NCBI GenBank assembly: GCA_023410645.1
Contig: JAEYPQ010000018.1
Span: forward strand, 62,001 to 126,000
Origin: Bacillota bacterium
GTDB taxonomy: Bacteria > Bacillota > Clostridia > TANB77 > CAG-465
DNA length: 64,000 nt
Direction of reading: 5' to 3'
Below the pieces are notes generated by a model. The model worked only from the letters and a program-made list of their open reading frames with translations. It had not been told where the DNA came from and made no database searches. A program made the position numbers and the translations under genes. Position 1 is the stretch's first letter. Every line of letters starts with the position of its first letter. Below, one piece after another: positions 26,160-34,253 of the stretch.

Positions 26160-26825
26160 ATGGAAGAAGATAATAACGAAGTGTTATATAAAATAAGACC
26201 AAGATTTAATATTTTATATGAATTTTTTATGCCGACAGGAAGGAAAATACAACAAACTATAGTAATGTTACTTATTTTTATAATAATTACCGTATTTCTT
26301 CAATTTGCTAATATTGACATTAATACAAGTGATACTAACATATTTCTTGGGTTTAATGTCATGGAAATATTTAATATAATATGTGTAATTGCAATTGTAT
26401 TTTTATCTATAAAACTAATATTACATATTATATTTCAAATATTTCAATATAATAATATGAGTTATACATTTTATAATAATTATATGATTTATGAAGATGA
26501 TTTCTTAAATCAGCATAAAAAAACAATACATTACTCTAATATAAAAGAAATAGAAATAAGAAGAACTATATTTGATAGAATTTTAGGTTATGGTATAATC
26601 GTAATTTATACTAATGCTGAAAATGAAACAAGTAATGGATTGGTGATTTACAGTATAAAAAATCCAAGGTATCATTATGAAAAGATCGATAAGATTGTTC
26701 ACAGTAATCCAAAGGATTTTATAAAAGATAATAACAATCCTATACAAGATATAAGAGAAAAAGATGTACAGGGAAATGTAGTAGAAGAATCTTTTGAAGA
26801 AAGTTTAAAAAATATTAAAAAATAA
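26160..26825 (+). CDS. membrane protein with bacterial PH-like domain
   Basis: The 221-residue protein has two membrane helices (about residues 30-50 and 72-95) followed by a soluble segment NYMIYEDDFLNQHKKTIHYSNIKEIEIRR and FDRILGYGIIVIYT. That pattern is typical of bPH_2/YdbT-like domains. It follows pyrH by 9 nt with AGGAGG before the ATG, so it is probably co-transcribed, in the place normally held by frr. Function is unknown. Confidence 0.75.
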   Translation: MEEDNNEVLYKIRPRFNILYEFFMPTGRKIQQTIVMLLIFIIITVFLQFANIDINTSDTNIFLGFNVMEIFNIICVIAIVFLSIKLILHIIFQIFQYNNMSYTFYNNYMIYEDDFLNQHKKTIHYSNIKEIEIRRTIFDRILGYGIIVIYTNAENETSNGLVIYSIKNPRYHYEKIDKIVHSNPKDFIKDNNNPIQDIREKDVQGNVVEESFEESLKNIKK

Positions 26826-26833
26826 CTATAAAG

Positions 26834-26860
26834 TACTCTGCTATATCGCAGGGTATTTTT
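26834..26860 (+). terminator. terminator of the pyrH operon
   Basis: TACTCTGC pairs with GCAGGGTA (one G-U), followed by TTTTT. Confidence 0.75.
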
Positions 26861-26880
26861 GACATATTTAGACAGCAATA

Positions 26881-26909
26881 TTGACTAAACATATTAAAAA
26901 TAGTATAAT
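26881..26909 (+). promoter_or_regulatory. promoter of secD-secF
   Basis: TTGACT (26881-26886), 17 bp and TATAAT (26904-26909). Confidence 0.7.
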
Positions 26910-26933
26910 AACAATGTCGCAGGAGGGATAAAG

Positions 26934-28238
26934 TTGAAAAAAAATAATATTATAAAAATAATAGTTGCTATAATTGTAATAGCCTTTGTAGCATATATAT
27001 CAATATTTGGACTTAATGTATTTGGAAAGCAAATTATTAAAGGCGCAAAATCAATTAATACAGGACTTGATATAAGCGGTGGAATATCTATTGTATATCA
27101 AGCAGAAGCTGATGAATATACAGAGATATCACAGGCTGATTTAAAAAAATCAGAGGCTGTTATAACAAAAAGATTAGAAGCAAAGAACATATTTGATTAT
27201 ATAGTTAGATCTGATGCTTCAACAAATCAGATAAGTGTAGAAATACCAGCTGATATTAATGATAAATCAAAAGATCCTTTACAAGCAGTTGAAGGATTAG
27301 ATAAAACAGCAAAAATTGAATTTAGAGATCCAGATTCAAATGTTATTCTATCTGGTAATGATGTTAAATCTGCTAAATATAGTGAGGATCCTACTGATTC
27401 TACTGGTTTGCCATCTCCACATGTAGTTTTAACATTTAGTGATGAAGGTGCTAAAAAATTTGCGGATGCAACTGGAAAATTAATAGGCAAAGAAATGTCT
27501 ATATATTTAGATGATAATTTAGTAACATCACCAATAGTTAATAGTAAAATTGAATCTAGTACAGCTATAATAACAATGGGAAATGGTACATATTCTGAGA
27601 GAAAAGCTGAAGCACAAGAATATGCTATGCTTATAGACTCAGGTGCTCTACCATTTAATTTAAAAGTTATTAGCAAAGAATATATAGGAGCTTATGTTGG
27701 ACAACAAGCATTAGAAATAAGTGTTAAAGCTGCTCTTGTAAGTTTTATAGTTGTTGCATTAATTATGATGTCTATATATAGATTGCCAGGAATAGTCGCT
27801 GCATTATCTCTTGTTTTGTATGCATCACTTACAATCCTTATTATGGCTAATACTGGTATAAGTTTGACATTACCTGGTATTGCTGGCCTTATACTTTCAA
27901 TTGGGATGGCAGTCGATGCGAATGTTATAACATTTGAAAGATTAAGAGAAGAATTGAAACAAAAAATAAGTGCACATAAAGCATTTGAGAAGAGTTTCAA
28001 AAATGCGATGGCAGCAATTATTGATGGAAATACTACTACTTTTATAGTTGCAATTTTGCTATATATTTTTGGAATTGGACCTGTAAAAGGATTTGGAATA
28101 GTGCTTGCAATTGGTGTACTTGTTAGTATGCTTACTGCAATAATAGTTACTAAGTTCTTATTAAAACAGTTTATTGGTCTTGCAAGTAAGAATACCTTCT
28201 TATTTGGTGTAAAAAAGGAGGTTGAACAAAATGACTAG
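26934..28238 (+). CDS. secD: protein translocase subunit SecD
   Basis: The 434-residue protein has one N-terminal membrane helix, a large outer domain starting at GLDISGGISIVYQ, and five C-terminal helices with GAYVGQQALEISVKAA and SIGMAVDANVITFERLREEL, the RND-type SecD signature. With SecF it uses the proton or sodium gradient to pull proteins through SecYEG. It starts with TTG after AGGAGGGA. The last 8 bases overlap secF. Confidence 0.96.
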   Translation: MKKNNIIKIIVAIIVIAFVAYISIFGLNVFGKQIIKGAKSINTGLDISGGISIVYQAEADEYTEISQADLKKSEAVITKRLEAKNIFDYIVRSDASTNQISVEIPADINDKSKDPLQAVEGLDKTAKIEFRDPDSNVILSGNDVKSAKYSEDPTDSTGLPSPHVVLTFSDEGAKKFADATGKLIGKEMSIYLDDNLVTSPIVNSKIESSTAIITMGNGTYSERKAEAQEYAMLIDSGALPFNLKVISKEYIGAYVGQQALEISVKAALVSFIVVALIMMSIYRLPGIVAALSLVLYASLTILIMANTGISLTLPGIAGLILSIGMAVDANVITFERLREELKQKISAHKAFEKSFKNAMAAIIDGNTTTFIVAILLYIFGIGPVKGFGIVLAIGVLVSMLTAIIVTKFLLKQFIGLASKNTFLFGVKKEVEQND

Positions 28239-29148
28239 AGATTTTTTAAAATATAGATTTGTATTTATAGCAGTTTCACTCATAATAATTATTGGAGGCA
28301 TAGCTTATGGTATTGCTACTGGTTATAAATTTGATATAGATTTTAAAGGTGGAACAAGAATACAGGTTGATTTGAAAGAAGATTTCGATAATAATGAATT
28401 ATTTGATATGGTAAAAAACATTACTGGACAGGAACCTCTGATTCAAAAAATGACAGGTGGTAATTCCTCAGTTATCATTACAACAGGTGTGATATCAAAT
28501 GATGTTGTAGATAATATAGTAAGTACTTTAAAAAATACATATCCGAATATGGATGAGCCATCAACAAAAAATATACAACCTTCATATGGAAAGGAATTAG
28601 TAAATTCAGCAATTTTAGCTGTAGTAGTTGCTTTAGTACTAATACTATTGTATATAGGAGTTAGATTCAAAACACTTGGATTTAATGCAGCAATAACAGC
28701 AATTATAGCTTTAGCACATGATGTTTTATTTATTATTGCAATATATGGAATAATAAAATTTCCGATTAATTCTAGCTTCGTTGCGGTAATACTTACCGTA
28801 GTTGGGTATTCAATAAATGATACAATTATTGTATATGATAGAATAAGAGAAAATAGGAGAAAAGTTACAAAATCAAAAGATATAAGAGAAACAATAAATA
28901 TGAGTGTATCTCAAACAGTAAGAAGAACCTTACTTACATCTCTAACAACTATTTCTGCTATTACGATTGTGTACATATTTGCTAAAATATATAATCAACA
29001 AGTTCTTGAAGAGTTCTCATTACCTCTAGTTATAGGTGTCTTCGTTGGAACATATTCATCTATATTTGTTGCATCATCCCTATGGTGCATATTTGAAGAA
29101 ATTAGAGAAAAAAGAATAGAAAATAAAAAGTTAAAGACAAGTAAATAA
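28231..29148 (+). CDS. secF: protein translocase subunit SecF
   Basis: The 305-residue protein has FDIDFKGGTRIQVDL near the start and the SecF motifs VGYSINDTIIVYDRIREN and SVSQTVRRTLLTSLTT. AAGGAGG lies 9 nt before ATG 28231; an in-frame TTG at 28222 is too close to that site. It is translationally coupled to secD and is kept separate rather than fused as in Bacillus subtilis SecDF. Confidence 0.96.
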   Translation: MTRDFLKYRFVFIAVSLIIIIGGIAYGIATGYKFDIDFKGGTRIQVDLKEDFDNNELFDMVKNITGQEPLIQKMTGGNSSVIITTGVISNDVVDNIVSTLKNTYPNMDEPSTKNIQPSYGKELVNSAILAVVVALVLILLYIGVRFKTLGFNAAITAIIALAHDVLFIIAIYGIIKFPINSSFVAVILTVVGYSINDTIIVYDRIRENRRKVTKSKDIRETINMSVSQTVRRTLLTSLTTISAITIVYIFAKIYNQQVLEEFSLPLVIGVFVGTYSSIFVASSLWCIFEEIREKRIENKKLKTSK

Positions 29149-29156
29149 TATATATT

Positions 29157-29186
29157 AAGGATAACAATTAATTGTTATCCTTCTTT
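29157..29186 (+). terminator. terminator of secD-secF
   Basis: AAGGATAACAATT and AATTGTTATCCTT form a perfect 13-bp inverted repeat with T-rich sequence after it. Confidence 0.8.
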
Positions 29187-29257
29187 ATTTATAGAGTGTA
29201 GATATATATTTACTATATATAGCATATTTATTAGTAAATATAGAAGGAAGGTATTTT

Positions 29258-29719
29258 ATGATAAAATTAAAAGAATTAGTTTTCTTTATTTTTACAACAC
29301 TTGCAATTGGATTTATGGGATCTTTTTTAGGAGATCAAAGCATATATAATGAATTTACAAAACCTGACTTTGCTCCACCAAGTTACATATTTTCATTAGT
29401 ATGGACTATATTATATATTTTGATGGGAATATCTGTATATATGATATATATGTCAAAAGATGATCTTAAAAGAAAAAAGGCACTTAATGTTTATATTATA
29501 CAATTGATTGTAAATGCAACATGGACACTATTATTTTTTGGACTAGAATTAAGATTATTTGCTTTTATCTGGATTCTACTATTAATATTACTTGTTTTAA
29601 TTATGATAAATAGATTTTATACAATAAACAGAATAGCAGCTAATTTACAGATACCATATCTTATTTGGTTAGTATTCGCCTCATTACTAAACTATAGTGT
29701 GTATATATTGAACCAATAA
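29258..29719 (+). CDS. tspO: TspO/MBR family tryptophan-rich sensory protein
   Basis: The 153-residue protein has five membrane helices and the TspO core pattern: KPDFAPPSYIFSLVWTILYILMGISVYMIY, followed by NATWTLLFFGLELRLFAFIWI. TspO proteins bind porphyrins and lipids and are linked to stress adaptation. It is a single gene with AAGGAAGG upstream. What it senses here is unknown. Confidence 0.93.
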   Translation: MIKLKELVFFIFTTLAIGFMGSFLGDQSIYNEFTKPDFAPPSYIFSLVWTILYILMGISVYMIYMSKDDLKRKKALNVYIIQLIVNATWTLLFFGLELRLFAFIWILLLILLVLIMINRFYTINRIAANLQIPYLIWLVFASLLNYSVYILNQ

Positions 29720-29812
29720 TACACATAAATATTACGTAACTTGACAAATGTGATATAATTATAATATATAGTTAAGTAACTCATTAACCAAACTTTAATA
29801 AGGGGGTTTAAA

Positions 29813-30319
29813 ATGGAAGATTTGAAAGGTAAATCGACATATTGTTTTGAAACAATTGACATTCAAACTATAAAGGATGAATTATCCAATATAGAAAATT
29901 ACTGTCATTTAGCAAAAATTCAAAGTAAGGAGGAAATGGAATTAATTCTTTTAAAAGATTTTAAAAGAATTAATTTAGACTTTCAATATTTAGACTTCGA
30001 ATTTGAAAATGTATATTTATCATCCATATATAAATTTATAAATGATAAATATATAAATCCTGAAAGAATTAAAAGAGAGATTGTATTTACTTTGGAAGAT
30101 ATATTTATAAATAAATATGGAGGTGCTCCATTTACACTTAGAAGATTGGAGGAAATGAAAGAAAATTCAAAATTCCGCCGTGCTTTAATGTATGCGGGAA
30201 ATGAATATTTGTATCCATTTGAATTAATTGATAAATATAATTCAAATGAGTATATTAAAATAAGGAGCATAGGAAAGAGTAGACTCCCATTATTCAAGGA
30301 GTTTTTAGAAAAATTATAA
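29813..30319 (+). CDS. unknown 168-residue protein
   Basis: No family was recognised with certainty. The protein is acidic, soluble and mostly helical. Its last 20 residues (IKIRSIGKSRLPLFKEFLEK) look like a helix-hairpin-helix of the kind in the RNA polymerase alpha C-terminal domain (consensus I-R-x-hG-x-K-S-L), which is only suggestive. AAGGGGG precedes the ATG. It stands alone between tspO and tRNA-Leu. Confidence 0.75.
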   Translation: MEDLKGKSTYCFETIDIQTIKDELSNIENYCHLAKIQSKEEMELILLKDFKRINLDFQYLDFEFENVYLSSIYKFINDKYINPERIKREIVFTLEDIFINKYGGAPFTLRRLEEMKENSKFRRALMYAGNEYLYPFELIDKYNSNEYIKIRSIGKSRLPLFKEFLEKL

Positions 30320-30341
30320 GAGCAGCTTAGGCTGCTTTTTA
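30320..30341 (+). terminator. terminator of the unknown gene before tRNA-Leu
   Basis: AGCAGC and GCTGCT form a short stem with a 4-nt loop, followed by TTTTT. Confidence 0.75.
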
Positions 30342-30378
30342 TAATATGCAAAAATAATAAAAAAAAATTATAAAATAC

Positions 30379-30407
30379 TTGCAAAAATCAATAAGATATT
30401 GTATAAT
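30379..30407 (+). promoter_or_regulatory. promoter of tRNA-Leu
   Basis: TTGCAA (30379-30384), 17 bp and TATAAT (30402-30407), ending 21 bp before the tRNA. Confidence 0.7.
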
Positions 30408-30428
30408 ATTATTCAGTTACTTAAACAT

Positions 30429-30517
30429 GCGAGAGTGGCGGAATAGGCAGACGCACAGGACTTAAAATCCTGCGGGAGTTAAATCCCGTACCGGTTCGAC
30501 CCCGGTCTTTCGCACCA
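30429..30517 (+). tRNA. tRNA-Leu(UAA)
   Basis: An 89-nt gene with encoded CCA. The acceptor stem pairs GCGAGAG with CTTTCGC; the anticodon stem is CAGGA/TCCTG with loop CTTAAAA, giving anticodon TAA at 30463-30465; the long variable arm (CGGGA/TCCCG) marks it as class II; the T arm is CCGGTTCGACCCCGG. It is the integration site of the element to its right: its 3' 57 bp recur at 35893-35949. Confidence 0.97.
30461..30517 (+). repeat. att site, left (3' half of tRNA-Leu)
   Basis: These 57 bp from the anticodon loop to CCA are repeated in direct orientation at 35893-35949. The copies are identical over the first 14 bp and the last 30 bp, and differ only in the variable-arm stem. This is the usual footprint of a tyrosine recombinase using a tRNA gene as target. 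Confidence 0.9.
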
Positions 30518-30526
30518 GTGATATCA

Positions 30527-30559
30527 AGCAATTATACGATTTACGTATAATTGCTTTTT
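30527..30559 (+). terminator. terminator after tRNA-Leu
   Basis: AAGCAATTATACG pairs with CGTATAATTGCTT, followed by TTT. It lies just inside the element. Confidence 0.8.
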
Positions 30560-30574
30560 CCATTTTTTCAGAAA

Positions 30575-30594
30575 GTTCTAACAAAAGTTCTAAC
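30575..30594 (+). repeat. GTTCTAAC repeats, left end of the element
   Basis: GTTCTAAC occurs at 30575-30582 and 30587-30594, one helical turn apart, with a diverged GTCTAAC at 30608-30614. The same 8-mer occurs twice at the right end (35699, 35720). Such end-proximal repeats fit integrase arm-binding sites. Confidence 0.5.
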
Positions 30595-30609
30595 AGAAAA
30601 AAACAAAGT

Positions 30610-30790
30610 CTAACTAGTTAAAAATATTTTTGCCATAATATTTGCAGAGTTTAGTTTTGATTTAGTTTCCAAATGAGTGTATATGTTTGCAGTTGTAGAG
30701 TATGTTGAATGTCCTAACCATTCTTGTATTTCTTTCTTTGCATAAATTAATTATTCTTTTTCTGGTTGCATCTCCTATATTCATTGTCAT
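30610..30790 (-). pseudogene. fused remnant of an XRE regulator start and an integrase end
   Basis: Read on the minus strand, an ATG at 30790 or 30784 begins MNIGDATRKRIINLCKE, typical of the start of an XRE-type helix-turn-helix regulator. At the repeat AAAGAAAGAAA the homology switches frame to the end of a tyrosine recombinase: KEIQEWLGHSTYSTTANIYTH followed by a stop at 30610. That piece holds the LGH motif and the nucleophile Tyr. The catalytic core is gone. A deletion between neighbouring regulator and integrase genes would give this junction. Confidence 0.75.
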
Positions 30791-30834
30791 CAGTCCTTTC
30801 AAGATAATTATATCAAATAATCATAACTAATATT

Positions 30835-30895
30835 AACCTAATTAGGCTGACAATTGCATAAAGACATGATAATATTATTATAACCTAATAAGGTT
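30835..30895. promoter_or_regulatory. two operator-like palindromes of the element
   Basis: AACCTAATTAGGCT (30835-30848) and AACCTAATAAGGTT (30882-30895) are near-palindromes with the same AACCT half-site, 47 bp apart. They lie between the divergent XRE remnant and the gene at 30920, where the regulator of such an element would bind. The regulator itself is now truncated. Confidence 0.5.
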
Positions 30896-30919
30896 AATAT
30901 GTAAAAAAGGAGATTTATT

Positions 30920-31258
30920 ATGATGTATTCAGAAATGATTGATAGATTACTAAATAGTTTAGAGGGAAGATTGCCATATATGAATAAAATTCAAAAACAT
31001 CTGTATGAAAAAGTAGAATCTAATATTAGAGGAAGTTATTATATATATAACCATTTTTTAGAAACTAATATTGAAAAAGAAAAGAGAGAATTTGTAATAC
31101 AAAACTTTAATAATTATAGCGATGATATAAATTATAGAAATAGTATTTTAAATGATTTATACTATAAAGATGGTATAAGAGATGGTATTAACTTATTTAT
31201 TGAATGTATAAAAAAATTGAAACTATTTTATATATTTTTTTATCTAATATATGTATAG
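30920..31258 (+). CDS. unknown element protein, 112 residues
   Basis: A charged, helical protein with Tyr/Asn-rich middle and the C-terminal segment KDGIRDGINLFIECIKKL. That pattern recalls small helical proteins next to regulators in Firmicute elements (possibly DUF6809-like), but this is weak. AAAAGGAG lies 8 nt before the ATG. The last 12 residues are hydrophobic and aromatic (FYIFFYLIYV), so the end may have drifted. It is the first gene rightward from the element operators. Confidence 0.65.
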   Translation: MMYSEMIDRLLNSLEGRLPYMNKIQKHLYEKVESNIRGSYYIYNHFLETNIEKEKREFVIQNFNNYSDDINYRNSILNDLYYKDGIRDGINLFIECIKKLKLFYIFFYLIYV

Positions 31259-31314
31259 AGTACGTACATATTATATATAAGAGTCATTTTGATTAATTAT
31301 TTTAGGGGGAAGTA

Positions 31315-31851
31315 ATGATAGAAAACGTGAAGAAAGCGTCTATGGGAGACAAAGAAGCATTTACTGAATTAATAAACTATATGAAAGTAGACTTATATAA
31401 AATTGCTAGATGTAAACTTAATAATGAAGATGATATTTGTGATGCGATTCAAAATACAATGATTTCAGCTTATAAAAGTATAATTCATATTAAAAATTAT
31501 GAATATTTTAAGACATGGATAATTCGTATTTTAATTAATGAATGCAATAAAATATACTTAAGTAAAGAAAATAGAAATATCTCATATGATAATGATGAAC
31601 AGAATTTTTATATTGGAACTGATGACAGTGAAATAAATGAAGTTGAATCAAAAATGACTTTTGATAGTATTATATCAGTATTACCTGAAGAAGATAGAGA
31701 AATCATGATACTATTCTATAATAATGATTATTCAACTAAAGAGATTTCAAAGATTATTAATAAAAATGAAAATACTATTAAAACTAAAATACGAAGATCA
31801 AAAGAGAAGATAAGAGAAGTTTTTTATGGAGGTAAGTGTGTTGAAAGATAA
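31315..31851 (+). CDS. ECF-type RNA polymerase sigma factor
   Basis: The 178-residue protein has sigma region 2 (AFTELINYMKVDLYKIARCKL, then DAIQNTMISAYKSI and YFKTWIIRILINEC) and region 4 (VLPEEDREIMILFYNNDYSTKEISKIINKNENTIKTKIRRSK), with no region 1 or 3, as in ECF factors. It should direct polymerase to a few stress promoters. The start overlaps AGGGGGAAGTA. It is followed by its probable anti-sigma gene and is cargo of the element. Confidence 0.9.
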   Translation: MIENVKKASMGDKEAFTELINYMKVDLYKIARCKLNNEDDICDAIQNTMISAYKSIIHIKNYEYFKTWIIRILINECNKIYLSKENRNISYDNDEQNFYIGTDDSEINEVESKMTFDSIISVLPEEDREIMILFYNNDYSTKEISKIINKNENTIKTKIRRSKEKIREVFYGGKCVER

Positions 31852-32875
31852 AATTGATTTAGAAATAAAAAATGTTTTAAAAGAGAATATTAAAATTCCA
31901 GAGAGATTTAGCAAAAAAATTAATATGAGTTTGGAAAATATTAATCCAATAGAAATAACCAATAAAAAAGAATTTAAATTTAAAAATTATAAATATTTTA
32001 AATTTATAGCAGCAATATTTTTATTTGCAATTATCGCTATTAGTATGCCTTTGGCCGCTAAAACATCAGAATATATAAGAAATCTATTTGGAATTTCAAA
32101 TCAAGGTATAGATACAGCATTGAATTTTGATTATTTTGAAAATATATCAATGGATTATATTTCAAATGATGGATTATCAGTTAAAGTCAATAGTATGTTA
32201 ATGGATGATTTGAATTTAGACATATTATTAGAATATAAAATTGATAAAAAAATAGGTGACATAAAAAGAATTGATATTAAAGATTTAAAAATAATTGATG
32301 AAAGCAATAATGTTTTATATGATGAAAATAATACTAATTATTCTAATTCAATTAGCACATATATTGTTGAATCTATAGATGATAACATTTCAAGGCAGAC
32401 AATAGCTTTAACATCAAATAAATTTCCTAATAGTAAAAAATTATATATTACTTTTAGTAGTGTTGAAATATATACAACATTTAGTAAATATGCTTACACT
32501 GGCGAATGGAATATTAATATTGATGTTTCTCAAAAATTTTATGAAAGAAAGATTCAACAATATATATGTGACACTAATGATTATTTTAATATTATAAATG
32601 CTGATTTAACTTCAACAGGTTTAAATTTTAAAATAAGTTTTAATAATAATCTTAATAACAGCGACTTAGAAAATATATTTAGAACATTTAAATTAATAAA
32701 TGAGTCTGGTGAAGAAATACAAAGAGGAAATGTATTGTCCCTATCCAAAGAAGAAAAATGGTTAAGTGCTACTTATATTGGTGTAACAAAATATCAACCA
32801 TTGGAAGATATTTATGTTCAGTTTACAACATCAAATCAAGATGTAAGCGTGAAATTAAAATTAGATAATAATTAA
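31841..32875 (+). CDS. membrane anti-sigma factor, DUF4179 type
   Basis: The 344-residue protein has a cytoplasmic N-terminus of about 50 residues, one membrane helix (FKFIAAIFLFAIIAISMPLAA) and an outer DUF4179-like domain (GIDTALNFDYFENISMDYISNDGLSVKVNSMLMDD). GGAGG at 31828-31832 is 8 nt from TTG 31841, which I chose over the ATG that overlaps that site. Its start lies inside the sigma gene, so the two are coupled. It likely holds the sigma factor inactive until an envelope signal arrives; the signal is unknown. Confidence 0.82.
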   Translation: MKDKIDLEIKNVLKENIKIPERFSKKINMSLENINPIEITNKKEFKFKNYKYFKFIAAIFLFAIIAISMPLAAKTSEYIRNLFGISNQGIDTALNFDYFENISMDYISNDGLSVKVNSMLMDDLNLDILLEYKIDKKIGDIKRIDIKDLKIIDESNNVLYDENNTNYSNSISTYIVESIDDNISRQTIALTSNKFPNSKKLYITFSSVEIYTTFSKYAYTGEWNINIDVSQKFYERKIQQYICDTNDYFNIINADLTSTGLNFKISFNNNLNNSDLENIFRTFKLINESGEEIQRGNVLSLSKEEKWLSATYIGVTKYQPLEDIYVQFTTSNQDVSVKLKLDNN

Positions 32876-32876
32876 T

Positions 32877-32918
32877 AAAATAGCAGTAATTCTTTTGAAA
32901 ATTACTGCTATTTTATTA
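32877..32918. terminator. bidirectional terminator between anti-sigma and relaxase genes
   Basis: AAAATAGCAGTAATT (32877-32891) pairs with AATTACTGCTATTTT (32900-32914). The genes converge here and T/A runs lie on both sides. Confidence 0.8.
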
Positions 32919-34253
32919 TAATTCTAAATCACACTCTTCATTACTATAACTATGTTGTCTAGCATATTCTCTCTTTGCATTATTTCCAAAATCAGAATTA
33001 TATAAACTTTGATATTGTTCATTATTATTTTCACAGTTGCTTATAAGTTTTATAATATCAGATAATGATTGTATAATATTGTTTGAACTGTATTTATATC
33101 GTTTATTTTCAGTAACATTCCATTTTAAACCAGTCGCATTTGCTAATTTTATTGCCAATTCTTTTTTTGCTTGTTTAGATAGCTCATTTATATTTATTTC
33201 ACTAAACAAACTATTATTATTGATATTATCATCGACATTAGAGCTCCTATTCCAAAATATATCAGCTTTGTTTTTATCAATAGTTCTTCCTTTAAATTCA
33301 GATCTTTCATTAAACAGTGTTCTATTTGCTTGCTTACTATTGTTGATAGTTCCATCTCCATTTTCTGAATGTTTATTGAATTTGATATTCTCCTTATATT
33401 GTCTGCTACGTCTTTCATATCGTGAAGTTGTATGCTCAGTTTGTCCATTACATAATCTATTGCTAGTATATTTTCCAACTGTTGTGTTTTCTGAGCTGAT
33501 ATTTGATTTAATTGTTTTAGATTTTCCATAATATAATTCCATCCTTTCTTTTAAATATTTTTCATCATGCAATTTATTATCTCTACATTTGTTTTCTGTT
33601 GGAGTAGAGTAGGTTATATATTTTCTATTAGTAGACCAATTTACAGTATATCCTAAGTTATTCATTATTTTTATAAATTCATTTTTTGAATTCCCTTTTT
33701 CCATAGAATAGTCGATAGCGTTTATTAGTTTAAATTTCCAACTTTCACCTTTTAGTGCAACTCTATATTCATTTCTATCTATATGCTCTTCTTTAGATTT
33801 ATTTTTAATTATAGATAATCCATAATTCTTACATATTTTATCAGAGAAATCTTTTAACTTTTGTAAATCTTGTTTACTTTGTTGATACTTGTACCCATTC
33901 TCAAAATTAACAGAATTTATTATAAAGTGATTGTGTATATGCTCCTTATCTTTATGAGTAGCCATTACTAATTGAAAACCTTTAAAATGTTCTGCAAAAT
34001 CTTTTCCTATGTCATAAGCCATACCAGAATTTATATTATCTTTAGGATTAAATGATTGTATAAAGTGATAATACTGTCTACCATTTTCTTTATCATAGTT
34101 TTTCTTAGTAAATAAAAACTCATTATGAGCAGTATCAGGAAAACAATCTTTTCCATAAATTAATGAAGTATCTGTTTTTTTATCATTCATAATATAATTT
34201 AAAGCTCTTTTCAAATTCCCTTTTTTGATATTAACACATTCAATGACTGCCAT
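32916..34253 (-). CDS. relaxase, MobA/VirD2 family
   Basis: The 445-residue protein has the relaxase N-terminal domain with YYHFIQSFNP and the histidine metal motif HKDKEHIHNHFIIN near residue 100. It would nick oriT and pilot the strand into a recipient. The nicking Tyr is probably one of those in the first 65 residues. The C-terminal half is low-complexity, Asn/Lys/Ser-rich, and overlaps a second ORF in another frame. The start lies inside the MobC-like gene, overlapping by 43 nt. Confidence 0.9.
   Translation of the reverse strand: MAVIECVNIKKGNLKRALNYIMNDKKTDTSLIYGKDCFPDTAHNEFLFTKKNYDKENGRQYYHFIQSFNPKDNINSGMAYDIGKDFAEHFKGFQLVMATHKDKEHIHNHFIINSVNFENGYKYQQSKQDLQKLKDFSDKICKNYGLSIIKNKSKEEHIDRNEYRVALKGESWKFKLINAIDYSMEKGNSKNEFIKIMNNLGYTVNWSTNRKYITYSTPTENKCRDNKLHDEKYLKERMELYYGKSKTIKSNISSENTTVGKYTSNRLCNGQTEHTTSRYERRSRQYKENIKFNKHSENGDGTINNSKQANRTLFNERSEFKGRTIDKNKADIFWNRSSNVDDNINNNSLFSEININELSKQAKKELAIKLANATGLKWNVTENKRYKYSSNNIIQSLSDIIKLISNCENNNEQYQSLYNSDFGNNAKREYARQHSYSNEECDLEL
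33194..33529 (-). CDS. ORF nested in the relaxase gene: coiled-coil protein with C-terminal membrane anchor
   Basis: It is shifted one base relative to the relaxase frame and lies wholly inside it. The 111-residue product has a Gln/Leu-rich helical region (about residues 1-80, likely coiled coil) and ends in a membrane helix (LIYFGIGALMSMIISIIIVCL). GGATGG lies 9 nt upstream. Nested accessory mobilization genes inside the relaxase gene are known in ColE1-like plasmids (mbeB, mbeD within mbeA). Expression here is inference. Confidence 0.5.
   Translation of the reverse strand: MENLKQLNQISAQKTQQLENILAIDYVMDKLSIQLHDMKDVADNIRRISNSINIQKMEMELSTIVSKQIEHCLMKDLNLKEELLIKTKLIYFGIGALMSMIISIIIVCLVK

Noticed and set aside
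29741..29770. Promoter TTGACA with TATAAT at 29754 or 29760 before the 168-residue gene
   Set aside because: Spacings of 7 or 13 bp are too short; TATATA at 29765 would fit at 18 bp but is too ambiguous in AT-rich DNA to list.
33037..33531. 164-codon plus-strand frame opposite the relaxase gene
   Set aside because: It is hydrophobic antisense of the relaxase low-complexity region, without a ribosome binding site.
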